NCBI GenBank assembly: GCA_964019135.1
Contig: OZ025260.1
Location: 12,704,254 to 12,768,253 of the forward strand
Source of the DNA: Arenicola marina
Taxonomy: Eukaryota; Annelida; Polychaeta; Arenicolidae
Direction of reading: 5' to 3'
Length of the DNA stretch: 64,000 nt
Shown: positions 50,401-63,100 of the stretch, piece after piece
Position numbering within the stretch: position 1 is the stretch's first letter
How the letters are laid out: every line of letters starts with the position of its first letter
Position numbers and translations under genes: made by a program
The notes under the pieces: model-generated
Seen by the model: only the letters and a program-made list of their open reading frames with translations
What the model was told of the DNA's origin: nothing
Database searches by the model: none

Positions 50401-53400
50401 TCGGGTGTGTCGATGTGAAGGGTCTTGGAGGTATCCTAGTATTGGCCTCGGGTGTGTCGATGTGAAGGGTCTTGGAGGTATCATAGTATTGGCCTCGGGT
50501 GTGTCGATGTGAAGGGTCTTGGAGGTATCATAGTATTTGCCTCGGGTGTGTCGATGTGAAGGGTCTTGGAGGTATCATAGTATTTGCCTCGGGTGTGTCG
50601 ATGTGAAGGGTCTTGGAGGTATCATAGTATTGGCCTCGGGTGTGTCGATGTGAAGGGTCTTGGAGGTATCATAGTATTTGCCTCGGGTGTGTCGATGTGA
50701 AGGGTCTTGGAGGTATCATAGTATTTGCCTCGGGTGTGTCGATGTGAAGGGTCTTGGAGGTATCATAGTATTGGCCTCGGGTATGTCGATGTGAAGGGTC
50801 TTGGAGGTATCATAGTATTTGCCTCGGGTGTGTCGATGTGAAGGGTCTTGGAGGTATCATAGTATTTGCCTCGGGTGTGTCGATGTGAAGGGTCTTGGAG
50901 GTATCATAGTATTGGCCTCGGGTGTGTCGATGTGAAGGGTCTTGGAGGTATCATAGTATTGGCCTCGGGTGTGTCGATGTGAAGGGTCTTGGAGGTATCA
51001 TAGTATTGGCCTCGGGTGTGTCGATGTGAAGGGTCTTGGAGGTATCATAGTATTTGCCTCGGGTGTGTCGATGTGAAGGGTCTTGGAGGTATCATAGTAT
51101 TGGCCTCGGGTGTGTCGATGTGAAGGGTCTTGGAGGTATCATAGTATTTGCCTCGGGTGTGTCGATGTGAAGGGTCTTGGAGGTATCATAGTATTGGCCT
51201 CGGGTGTGTCGATGTGAAGGGTCTTGGAGGTATCATAGTATTGGCCTCGGGTGTGTCGATGTGAAGGGTCTTGGAGGTATCATAGTATTGGCCTCGGGTG
51301 TGTCGATGTGAAGGGTCTTGGAGGTATCATAGTATTGGCCTCGGGTGTGTCGCTGTGAAGGGTCTTGGAGGTATCATAGTATTGGCCTCGGGTGTGTCGA
51401 TGTGAAGGGTCTTGGAGGTATCATAGTATTGGCCTCGGGTATGTCGATGTGAAGGGTCTTGGAGGTATCATAGTATTGGCCTCGGGTGTGTCGATGTGAA
51501 GGGTCTTGGAGGTATCATAGTATTGGCCTCGGGTGTGTCGATGTGAAGGGTCTTGGAGGTATCATAGTATTGGCCTCGGGTGTGTCGATGTGAAGGGTCT
51601 TGGAGGTATCATAGTATTGGCCTCGGGTGTGTCGATGTGAAGGGTCTTGGAGGTATCATAGTATTGGCCTCGGGTGTGTCGATGTGAAGGGTCTTGGAGG
51701 TATCATAGTATTGGCCTCGGGTGTGTCGATGTGAAGGGTCTTGGAGGTATCATAGTATTGGCCTCGGGTGTGTCGATGTGAAGGGTCTTGGAGGTATCAT
51801 AGTATTTGCCTCGGGTGTGTCGATGTGAAGGGTCTTGGAGGTATCATAGTATTGGCCTCGGGTGTGTCGATGTGAAGGGTCTTGGAGGTATCATAGTATT
51901 GGCCTCGGGTATGTCGATGTGAAGGGTCTTGGAGGTATCATAGTATTGGACTCGGGTGTGTCGATGTGAAGGGTCTTGGAGGTATCATAGTATTGGCCTC
52001 GGGTGTGTCGATGTGAAGGGTCTTGGAGGTATCATAGTATTGGCCTCGGGTGTGTCGATGTGAAGGGTCTTGGAGGTATCATAGTATTGGCCTCGGGTGT
52101 GTCGATGTGAAGGGTCTTGGAGATATCATAGTATTGGCCTCGGGTGTGTCGATGTGAAGGGTCTTGGAGGTATCATAGTATTGGCCTCGGGTGTGTCGAT
52201 GTGAAGGGTCTTGGAGGTATCATAGTATTGGCCTCGGGTGTGTCGATGTGAAGGGTCTTGGAGGTATCATAGTATTTGCTTCGGGTGTGTCGATGTGAAG
52301 GGTCTTGGAGGTATCATAGTATTGGCCTCGGGTGTGTCGATGTGAAGGGTCTTGGAGGTATCATAGTATTGGCCTCGGGTGTGTCAATGTGAAGGGTCTT
52401 GGAGGTATCATAGTATTGGCCTCGGGTGTGTCGATGTGAAGGTCTTGGAGGTATCCATAGTATTGGCCTCGGGGTGTGTCGATGTGAAGGGTCTTGGAGG
52501 TATCATAGTATTGGCCTCGGGTGTGTCAATGTGAAGGGTCTTGGAGGTATCATAGTATTGGCCTCGGGTGTGTCAATGTGAAGGGTCTTGGAGGTATCAT
52601 AGTATTGGCCTCGGGTGTGTCGATGTGAAGGGTCTTGGAGGTATCATAGTATTGGCCTCGGTGTGTCAATGTGAAGGGTCTTGGAGGTATCATAGTATTG
52701 GCCTCGGGTGTGTCGATGTGAAGGGTCTTGGAGGTATCATAGTATTGGCCTCGGGTGTGTCAATGTGAAGGGTCTTGGAGGTATCATAGTATTGGCCTCG
52801 GGTGTGTCAATGTGAAGGGTCTTGGAGGTATCATAGTATTGGCCTCGGGTGTGTCAATGTGAAGGGTCTTGGAGGTATCATAGTATTGGCCTCGGGTGTG
52901 TCAATGTGAAGGGTCTTGGAGGTATCATAGTATTGGCCTCGGGTGTGTCGATGTGAAGGGTCTTGGAGGTATCATAGTATTGGCCTCGGGTGTGTCAATG
53001 TGAAGGGTCTTGGAGGTATCATAGTATTGGCCCTCGGGTGTGTCGATGTGAAGGGTCTTGGAGGTATCATAGTATTGGCCTCGGGTGTGTCAATGTGAAG
53101 GGTCTTGGAGGTATCATAGTATTGGCCTCGGGTGTGTCGATGTGAAGGGTCTTGGAGGTATCATAGTATTGCCTCGGTGTGTCGATGTGAAGGGTCTTGG
53201 AGGTATCATAGTATTGGCCTCGGGTGTGTCGATGTGAAGGGTCTTGGAGGTATCATAGTATTGGCCTCGGGTGTGTCGATGTGAAGGGTCTTGGAGGTAT
53301 CATAGTATTGGCCTCGGGTGTGTCGATGTGAAGGGTCTTGGAGGTATCATAGTATTTGCCTCGGGTGTGTCGATGTGAAGGGTCTTGGAGGTATCATAGT

Positions 53401-53614
53401 ATTGGCCTCGGGTGGGTCGATGTGAAGGGTCTTGGAGGTATCATAGTATTTGGCCTCGGGTGTGTCAATGTGAAGGGTCTTGGAGGTATCATAGTATTGG
53501 CCTCGGGTGGGTCGATGTGAAGGGTCTTGGAGGTATCATAGTATTGGCCTCGGGTGTGTCGATGTGAAGGGTCTTGGAGGTATCATAGTATTGGGCCTCG
53601 GGTGTGTCAATGTG
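47461..53614. repeat. 47-bp array, ~131 copies, running into the assembly gap
   Basis: Unit GGTGTGTCGATGTGAAGGGT then CTTGGAGGTATCATAGTATT and GGCCTCG. Starts ~130 bp upstream of exon w1 but does not include its acceptor. Main variants are TTTGCC/TTGGCC, TCGATG/TCGCTG and TCAATG. Variants with TCAATG and one-base indels are concentrated in the last ~1.2 kb before the gap. Confidence 0.97.
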
Positions 53615-53814
53615 NNNNNNNNNNNNNNNNNNNNNNNNNNNNNNNNNNNNNNNNNNNNNNNNNNNNNNNNNNNNNNNNNNNNNNNNNNNNNNNNNNNNNN
53701 NNNNNNNNNNNNNNNNNNNNNNNNNNNNNNNNNNNNNNNNNNNNNNNNNNNNNNNNNNNNNNNNNNNNNNNNNNNNNNNNNNNNNNNNNNNNNNNNNNNN
53801 NNNNNNNNNNNNNN
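53615..53814. other. Assembly gap, exactly 200 N
   Basis: A run of 200 N, probably a placeholder of arbitrary size, at the edge of the 47-bp array. True content and length are unknown; more array is likely. Confidence 0.99.
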
Positions 53815-54187
53815 GAGAAAAGTGAGCCTCAGTTGGGCTAGAGCTATCATAGGTACCGGATCTCTCCATAAAGCATATTGAAGATATATATAGATACAAT
53901 TATGGTTGGTTTTAGTGGGATGATTTGACAAGAATTTTCAGGGTCAAGGAATCATGGCCTTGGAGGTACGTACCCCAAACGTGTTTTCCAGTTAAAAAGT
54001 GTGATCTTTAGCAGCCCCAAATATATGCCTACATTGTCAATGGCCACCCTGTTGATCAGAAAATCACTCTTCCACAAGAAGGGTGCCCCACCCCCCACCA
54101 CCCTATACAGGTATACAAGGTAAGAACTGATGTAGATCTTCACCTCAGACAATAAAGGGCGTAATAAAGCTAGACTTTGACAATCGA
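53815..54187. other. Unique intron stretch between two arrays
   Basis: About 370 bp of non-repeated sequence. I translated the minus strand looking for the exon upstream of w1 and found nothing resembling WDR19. Short open frames only. Confidence 0.7.
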
Positions 54188-57100
54188 GTATTGGAGAGAG
54201 GTTTGGATGGGCGGAGTATCGGAGGGGGGTTTGGGTGGGCGGAGTATCGGAGGGGGGTTTGGGTGGGCGGAGTATCGGAGGGGGGTTTGGGTGGGCGGAG
54301 TATCGGAGACGGGTGTGGGTGGGCGGAGTATCGGAGGGGGGTGTGGATGGGCGGAGTATCGGAGAGGGGTGTGGGTGGGCAGAGTATCGGAGACGGGTGT
54401 GGGTGGGCGGAGTATCGGAGGGGGGTGTGGATGGGCGGAGTATCGGAGAGAGGTTTGGGTGGGCGGAGTATCGGAGAGAGGTGTGGGTGGGCGGAGTATC
54501 GGAGGGGGGTGTGGGTGGGCGGAGTATCGGAGAGGGGTTTGGGTGGGCGGAGTATCGGAGACGGGTGTGGGTGGGCGGAGTATCGGAGGGGGGTGTGGAT
54601 GGGCGGAGTATCGGAGAGGGGTGTGGGTGGGCGGAGTATCGGAGACGGGTGTGGGTGGGCGGAGTATCGGAGGGGGGTGTGGATGGGCGGAGTATCGGAG
54701 AGAGGTTTGGGTGGGCGGAGTATCGGAGAGAGGTGCGGGTGGGCGGAGTATCGGAGGGGGGTGTGGGTGGGCGGAGTATCGGAGAGGGGTTTGGGTGGGC
54801 GGAGTATCGGAGACGGGTGTGGGTGGGCGGAGTATCGGAGGGGGGTGTGGATGGGCGGAGTATCGGAGGGGGGTGTGGGTGGGCGGAGTATCGGAGGGGG
54901 GTGTGGATGGGCGGAGTATCGGAGGGGGGTGTGGATGGGCGGAGTATCGGAGAGGGGTGTGGATGGGCGGAGTATCGGAGAGGGGTTTGGGTGGGCGGAG
55001 TATCGGAGGGGGGTGTGGATGGGCGGAGTATCGGAGGGGGGTGTGGGTGGGCGGAGTATCGGAGGGGGGTGTGGATGGGCGGAGTATCGGAGGGGGGTGT
55101 GGATGGGCGGAGTATCGGAGAGGGGTGTGGGTGGGCGGAGTATTGGAGAGAGGTTTGGGTGGGCGGAGTATCGGAGAGAGGTGTGGGTGGGCGGAGTATC
55201 GGAGGGGGGTGTGGGTGGGCGGAGTATCGGAGAGGGGTTTGGGTGGGCGGAGTATCGGAGACGGGTGTGGGTGGGGGGAGTATCGGAGGGGGGTGTGGAT
55301 GGGCGGAGTATCGGAGGGGGGTGTGGGTGGGCGGAGTATCGGAGGGGGGTGTGGATGGGCGGAGTATCGGAGAGGGGTGTGGGTGGGCGGAGTATTGGAG
55401 AGAGGTTTGGGTGGGCGGAGTATCGGAGAGAGGTGTGGGTGGGCGGAGTATCGGAGGGGGGTGTGGGTGGGCGGAGTATCGGAGAGGGGTTTGGGTGGGC
55501 GGAGTATCGGAGACGGGTGTGGGTGGGCGGAGTATCGGAGGGGGGTGTGGATGGGCGGAGTATCGGAGGGGGGTGTGGGTGGGCGGAGTATCGGAGGGGG
55601 GTGTGGATGGGCGGAGTATCGGAGGGGGGTGTGGATGGGCGGAGTATCGGAGGGGGGTGTGGGTGGGCGGAGTATCGGAGGGGGGTGTGGATGGGCGGAG
55701 TATCGGAGGGGGGTGTGGATGGGCGGAGTATCGGAGAGGGGTGTGGGTGGGCGGAGTATCGGAGAGAGGTTTGGGTGGGCGGAGTATCGGAGAGAGGTGT
55801 GGGTGGGCGGAGTATCGGAGGGGGGTGTGGGTGGGCGGAGTATCGGAGAGGGGTGTGGATGGGCGGAGTATCGGAGGGGGTGTGGATGGGCGGAGTATCG
55901 GAGAGGGGTGTGGATGGGCGGAGTATCGGAGGGGGGTGTGGGTGGGCGGAGTATCGGAGGGGGGTGTGGATGGGCGGAGTATCGGAAGGGGGTGTGGATG
56001 GGCGGAGTATCGGAGGGGGGTGTGGATGGGCGGAGTATCGGAGAGGGGTGTGGGTGGGCGGAGTATCGGAGAGGGGTGTGGATGGGCGGAGTATCGGAGG
56101 GGGGTGTGGATGGGCGGAGTATCGGAGAGGGGTGTGGATGGGCGGAGTATCGGAGGGGGGTGTGGATGGGCGGAGTATCGGAGAGGGGTGTGGATGGGCG
56201 GAGTATCAGAGGGGGGTGTGGGTGGGCGGAGTATCGGAGGGGGGTGTGGGTGGGCGGAGTATCGGAGAGGGGTGTGGATGGGCGGAGTATCGGAGGGGGG
56301 TGTGGATGGGCGGAGTATCGGAGAGGGGTGTGGATGGGCGGAGTATCGGAGGGGGGTGTGGGTGGGCGGAGTATCGGAGGGGGGTGTGGATGGGCGGAGT
56401 ATCGGAGGGGGGTGTGGATGGGCGGAGTATCGGAGAGGGGTGTGGGTGGGCGGAGTATCGGAGAGAGGTTTGGGTGGGCGGAGTATCGGAGAGAGGTGTG
56501 GGTGGGCGGAGTATCGGAGGGGGGTGTGGGTGGGCGGAGTATCGGAGAGGGGTTTGGGTGGGCGGAGTATCGGAGACGGGTGTGGGTGGGCGGAGTATCG
56601 GAGGGGGGTGTGGATGGGCGGAGTATCGGAGGGGGGTGTGGGCGGGCGGAGTATCGGAGGGGGTGTGGATGGGCGGAGTATCGGAGGGGGGTGTGGATGG
56701 GCGGAGTATCGGAGAGGGGTGTGGATGGGCGGAGTATCGGAGAGGGGTTTGGGTGGGCGGAGTATCGGAGACGGGTGTGGGTGGGCGGAGTATCGGAGCG
56801 GGGTGTGGATGGGCGGAGTATCGGAGGGGGGTGTGGGTGGGCGGAGTATCGGAGGGGGGTGTGGATGGGCGGAGTATCGGAGGGGGGTGTGGATGGGCGG
56901 AGTATCGGAGAGGGGTGTGGGTGGGCGGAGTATTGGAGAGAGGTTTGGATGGGCGGAGTATCGGAGAGAGGTTTGGATGGGCGGAGTATCGGAGAGAGGT
57001 TTGGGTGGGCGGAGTATTGGAGAGAGGTTTGGATGGGCGGAGTATCGGAGGGGGGTGTGGATGGGCGGAGTATCGGAGAGGGGTGTGGATGAGCGGAGTA

Positions 57101-60100
57101 TCGGAGAGGGGTGTGGGTGGGCGGAGTATTGGAGAGAGGTTTGGTCGGGCGGAGTATCGGAGAGGGGTGTGGATGGGCGGAGTATCGGAGGGGGGTGTGG
57201 ATGGGCGGAGTATCGGAGAGAGGTTTGGGTGGGCGGAGTATCGGAGAGAGCTTTGGATGGGCGGAGTATCGGAGGGGGGTGTGGATGGGCGGAGTATCGG
57301 AGAGAGGTGTGGATGGGCGGAGTATCGGAGGGGGGTGTGGATGGGCGGAGTATCGGAGAGAGGTTTGGGTGGGCGGAGTATCGGAGAGAGGTTTGGATGG
57401 GCGGAGTATCGGAGGGGGGTGTGGATGGGCGGAGTATTGGAGAGAGGTTTGGATGGGCGGAGTATCGGAGAGGGGTGTGGATGGGCGGAGTATCGGAGAG
57501 GGGTGTGGATGGGCGGAGTATCGGAGGGGGGTGTGGGTGGGCGGAGTATCGGAGGGGGGTGTGGATGGGCGGAGTATCGGAGGGGGGTGTGGATGGGCGG
57601 AGTATCGGAGGGGGGTGTGGATGGGCGGAGTATCGGAGAGGGGTGTGGGTGGGCGGAGTATCGGAGAGGGGTGTGGATGGGCGGAGTATCGGAGGGGGGT
57701 GTGGATGGGCGGAGTATCGGAGGGGGGTGTGGATGGGCGGAGTATCAGAGAGGGGTGTGGGTGGGCGGAGTATCGGAGAGAGGTTTGGGTGGGCGGAGTA
57801 TCGGAGAGAGGTGTGGGTGGGCGGAGTATCGGAGGGGGGTGTGGGTGGGCGGAGTATCGGAGAGGGGTTTGGGTGGGCGGAGTATCGGAGACGGGTGTGG
57901 GTGGGCGGAGTATCCGAGGGGGGTGTGGATGGGCGGAGTATCGGAGGGGGGTGTGGGTGGGCGGAGTATCGGAGGGGGGTGTGGATGGGCGGAGTATCGG
58001 AGGGGGGTGTGGATGGGCGGAGTATCGGAGAGGGGTGTGGATGGGCGGAGTATCGGAGAGGGGTTTGGGTGGGCGGAGTATCGGAGACGGGTGTGGGTGG
58101 GCGGAGTATCGGAGAGAGGTTTGGGTGGGCGGAGTATCGGAGACGGGTTTGGGTGGGCGGAGTATTGGAGAGAGGTTTGGGTGGGCGGAGTATCGGAGAC
58201 GGGTTTGGGTGGGCGGAGTATTGGAGAGGGGTGTGGATGGGCGGAGTATCGGAGAGAGGTTTGGATGGGCGGAGTATTGGAAAGAGGTTTGGGTGGGCGG
58301 AGTATCGGAGACGGGTGTGGGTGGGCGGAGTATCGGAGGGGGGTGTGGATGGGCGGAGTATCGGAGAGAGGTTTGGATGGGCGGAGTATCGGAGGGGGGT
58401 GTGGATGGGCGGAGTATCGGAGGGGGGTGTGGATGGGCGGAGTATTGGAGAGAGGTTTGGGTGGGCGGAGTATTGGAGAGAGGTTTGGGTGGGCGGAGTA
58501 TCGGAGGGGGGTGTGGATGGGCGGAGTATTGGAGAGAGGTTTGGATGGGCGGAGTATTGGAGAGAGGTTTGGATGGGCGGAGTATCGGAGGGGGGTGTGG
58601 ATGGGCGGAGTATCGGAGAGAGGTTTGGATGGGCGGAGTATCGGAGGGGGGTGTGGATGGGCGGAGTATCGGAGCGAGGTGTGGATGGGCGGAGTATCGG
58701 AGAGAGGTTTGGATGGGCGGAGTATCGGAGACGGGTGTGGGTGGGCGGAGTATCGGAGGGGGGTGTGGATGGGCGGAGTATTGGAGAGAGGTTTGGATGG
58801 GCGGAGTATTGGAGAGGGGTTTGGATGGGCGGAGTATCGGAGGGGGGTGTGGATGGGCGGAGTATCGGAGAGAGGTTTGGATGGGCGGAGTATCGGAGGG
58901 GGGTGTGGATGGGCGGAGTATTGGAGAGAGGTGTGGATGGGCGGAGTATCGGAGAGAGGTTTGGATGGGCGGAGTATCGGAGACGGGTGTGGGTGGGCGG
59001 AGTATCGGAGGGGGGTGTGGATGGGCGGAGTATCGGAGAGAGGTTTGGGTGGGCGGAGTATCGGAGGGGGGTGTGGATGGGCGGAGTATTGGAGAGAGGT
59101 TTGGATGGGCGGAGTATCGGAGAGGGGTGTGGATGGGCGGAGTATCGGAGAGAGGTTTGGATGGGCGGAGTATCGGAGAGGGGTGTGGATGGGCGGAGTA
59201 TCGGAGAGAGGTTTGGATGGGCGGAGTATCGGAGGGGGGTGTGGATGGGCGGAGTATTGGAGAGAGGTTTGGGTGGGCGGAGTATCGGAGGGGGGTGTGA
59301 ATGGGCGGAGTATCGGAGAGGGGTGTGGGTGGGCGGAGTATCGGAGACGGGTTTGGGTGGGCGGAGTATTGGAGAGGGGTGTGGATGGGCGGAGTATCGG
59401 AGGGGGGTGTGGGTGGGCGGAGTATTGGAGAGGGGTTTGGGTGGGCGGAGTATTGGAGAGAGGTTTGGGTGGGCGGAGTATCGGAGAGGGGTTTGGATGG
59501 GCGGAGTATCGGAGAGGGGTGTGGGTGGGCGGAGTATTGGAGAGAGGTTTGGATGGGCGGAGTATTGGAGAGAGGTTTGGATGGGCGGAGTATTGGAGGG
59601 GGGTGTGGATGGGCGGAGTATCGGAGAGAGGTTTGGATGGGCGGAGTATCGGAGAGGGGTGTGGATGGGCGGAGTATCGGAGAGAGGTTTGGATGGGCGG
59701 AGTATCGGAGAGGGGTGTGGATGGGCGGAGTATCGGAGAGAGGTTTGGATGGGCGGAGTATCGGAGGGGGGTGTGGATGGGCGGAGTATTGGAGAGAGGT
59801 TTGGGTGGGCGGAGTATCGGAGGGGGGTGTGAATGGGCGGAGTATCGGAGAGGGGTGTGGGTGGGCGGAGTATCGGAGACGGGTTTGGGTGGGCGGAGTA
59901 TTGGAGAGGGGTGTGGATGGGCGGAGTATCGGAGGGGGGTGTGGGTGGGCGGAGTATTGGAGAGGGGTTTGGGTGGGCGGAGTATTGGAGAGAGGTTTGG
60001 GTGGGCGGAGTATCGGAGAGGGGTTTGGATGGGCGGAGTATCGGAGGGGGGTGTGGGTGGGCGGAGTATTGGAGAGGGGTTTGGGTGGGCGGAGTATTGG

Positions 60101-63100
60101 AGAGAGGTTTGGGTGGGCGGAGTATCGGAGAGGGGTTTGGATGGGCGGAGTATCGGAGAGGGGTGTGGGTGGGCGGAGTATTGGAGAGAGGTTTGGATGG
60201 GCGGAGTATTGGAGAGAGGTTTGGATGGGCGGAGTATTGGAGGGGGGTGTGGATGGGCGGAGTATCGGAGAGAGGTTTGGATGGGCGGAGTATTGGAGAG
60301 AGGTTTGGATGGGCGGAGTATTGGAGGGGGGTGTGGATGGGCGGAGTATTGGAGAGAGGTTTGGGTGGGCGGAGTATGGGAGGGGGGTGTGGATGGGCGG
60401 AGTATCGGAGGGGGGTGTGGGTGGGCGGAGTATTGGAGAGAGGTTTGGATGGGCGGAGTATTGGAGGGGGTGTGGATGGGCGGAGTATCGGAGGGGGGTG
60501 TGGGTGGGCGGAGTATTGGAGAGAGGTTTGGATGGGCGGAGTATTGGAGGGGGGTGTGGATGGGCGGAGTATCGGAGGGGGGTGTGGATGGGCGGAGTAT
60601 TGGAGAGAGGTTTGAATGGGCGGAGTATTTGAGAGAGGTTTGGGTGGGCGGAGTATTGGAGAGAGGTTTGGATGGGCGGAGTATTGGAGAGAGGTTTGGG
60701 TGGGCGGAGTATCGGAGGGGCGTGTGGATGGGCGGAGTATCGGAGGGGGGTGTGGGTGGGCGGAGTATCGGAGGGGGGTGTGGGTGGGCGGAGTATCGGA
60801 GGGGGGTGTGGGTGGGCGGAGTATCGGAGGGGGGTGTGGGTGGGCGGAGTATCGGAGGGGTGTGGGTGGGCGGAGTATTGGAGGGGGGTGTGGATGGGCG
60901 GAGTATCGGAGAGGGGTGTGGATGGGCGGAGTATCGGAGGGGGGTGTGGATGGGCGGAGTATTGGAGAGAGGTTTGGGTGGGCGGAGTATCGGAGAGGGG
61001 TGTGGGTGGGCGGAGTATCGGAGGGGGGTGTGGATGGGCGGAGTATTGGAGAGAGGTTTGGATGGGAGGGGGTGTGGGTGGGCGGAGTATCGGAGGGGCG
61101 TGTGGGTGGGCGGAGTATCGGAGGGGGGTGTGGGTGGGCGGAGTATCGGAGGGGGGTGTGGGTGGGCGGAGTATCGGAGGGGGGTGTGGGTGGGCGGAGT
61201 ATCGGAGGGGTGTGTGGGTGGGCGGAGTATTGGAGAGGGGTGTGGGTGGGCGGAGTATCGGAGGGGGGTGTGGGTGAGCGGAGTATCGGAGGGGGGTGTG
61301 GGTGGGCGGAGTATCGGAGACGGGTGTGGGTGGGCGGAGTATCGGAGGGGGGTGTGGATGGGCGGAGTATCGGAGAGGGGTTTGGGTGGGCGGAGTATCG
61401 GAGACGGGTGTGGGTGGGCGGAGTATCGGAGGGGGGTGTGGATGGGCGGAGTATCGGAGAGGGGTTTGGGTGGGCGGAGTATCGGAGACGGGTGTGGGTG
61501 GGCGGAGTATCGGAGGGGGGTGTGGATGGGCGGAGTATTGGAGAGGGGTGTGGGTGGGCGGAGTATCGGAGGGGGGTGTGGGTGGGCGGAGTATTGGAGA
61601 GGGGTGTGGTGGGCGGAGTATTGGAGGGGGTGTGGGTGGGCGGAGTATTGGAGGGGGTGTGGGTGGGCGGAGTATCGGAGGGGGGTGTGGGTGGGCGGAG
61701 TATCGGAGGGGGGTGTGGGTGGGCGGAGTATTGGAGGGGGTGTGGATGGGCGGAGTATCGGAGGGGGGTGTAGATGGGCGGAGTATCGGAGGGGGGTATG
61801 GATGGGCGGAGTATTGGAGAGGGGTTTGGGTGGGCGGAGTATCGGAGACGGGTGTGGGTGGGCGGAGTATCGGAGGGGGGTGTGGATGGGCGGAGTATCG
61901 GAGGGGGGTGGGGGTGGGCGGAGTATTGGAGAGGGGTGTGGGTGGGCGGAGTATTGGAGGGGGTGTGGGTGGGCGGAGTATCGGAGCGGGGTGTGGGTGG
62001 GCGGAGTATCGGAGACGGGTGTGGGTGGGCGGAGTATCGGAGGGGGGTGTGGATGGGCGGAGTATCGGAGGGGGGTGTGGGTGGGCGGAGTATTGGAGAG
62101 GGGTGTGGGTGGGCGGAGTATTGGAGGGGGTGTGGGTGGGCGGAGTATCGGAGGGGGGTGTGGGTGGGCGGAGTATCGGAGACGGGTTTGGGTGGGCGGA
62201 GTATTGGAGAGGGGTGTGGATGGGCGGAGTATCGGAGGGGGGTGTGGGTGGGCGGAGTATCGGAGGGGGGTGTGGATGGGCGGAGTATTGGAGAGGGGTG
62301 TGGGTGGGCGGAGTATTGGAGGGGGTGTGGGTGGGCGGAGTATCGGAGGGGGGTGTGGGTGGGCGGAGTATTGGAGAGGGGTGTGGGTGGGCGGAGTATT
62401 GGAGGGGGTGTGGGTGGGCGGAGTATCGGAGGTGGGTGTGGGTGGGCGGAGCATCGGAGACGGGTTTGGGTGGGCGGAGTATTGGAGAGGGGTGTGGGTG
62501 GGCGGAGTATCGGAGACGGGTGTGGGTGGGCGGAGTATCGGAGGGGGGTGTGGATGGGCGGAGTATCGGAGGGGGGTGTGGGTGGGCGGAGTATTGGAGA
62601 GGGGTGTGGGTGGGCGGAGTATTGGAGGGGGTGTGGGTGGGCGGAGTATCGGAGGGGGGTGTGGGTGGGCGGAGTATCGGAGACGGGTTTGGGTGGGCGG
62701 AGTATTGGAGAGGGGTGTGGATGGGCGGAGTATCGGAGGGGGGTGTGGGTGGGCGGAGTATTGGAGAGGGGTTTGGGTGGGCGGAGTATCGGAGACGGGT
62801 TTGGGTGGGCGGAGTATTGGAGAGGGGTGTGGATGGGCGGAGTATCGGAGGGGGGTGTGGGTGGGCGGAGTATTGGAGAGGGGTGTGGGTGGGCGGAGTA
62901 TTGGAGGGGGTGTGGGTGGGCGGAGTATCGGAGGGGCGTGTGGGTGGGCGGAGTATCGGAGGGGGGTGTGGGTGGGCGGAGTATCGGAGGGGGGTGTGGG
63001 TGGGCGGAGTATCGGAGGGGGGTGTGGGTGGGCGGAGTATCGGAGGGGTGTGTGGGTGGGCGGAGTATTGGAGAGGGGTGTGGGTGGGCGGAGTATCGGA

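Noticed and set aside
47461-53614. CRISPR-like array of 47-bp repeats
   Set aside because: Copies are contiguous with no unique spacers, and the context is an animal intron.
53952-54152. Minus-strand frame of 66 codons as the WDR19 exon upstream of w1
   Set aside because: No residue similarity to the human segment that should precede ISVIIG, and no matching splice borders.
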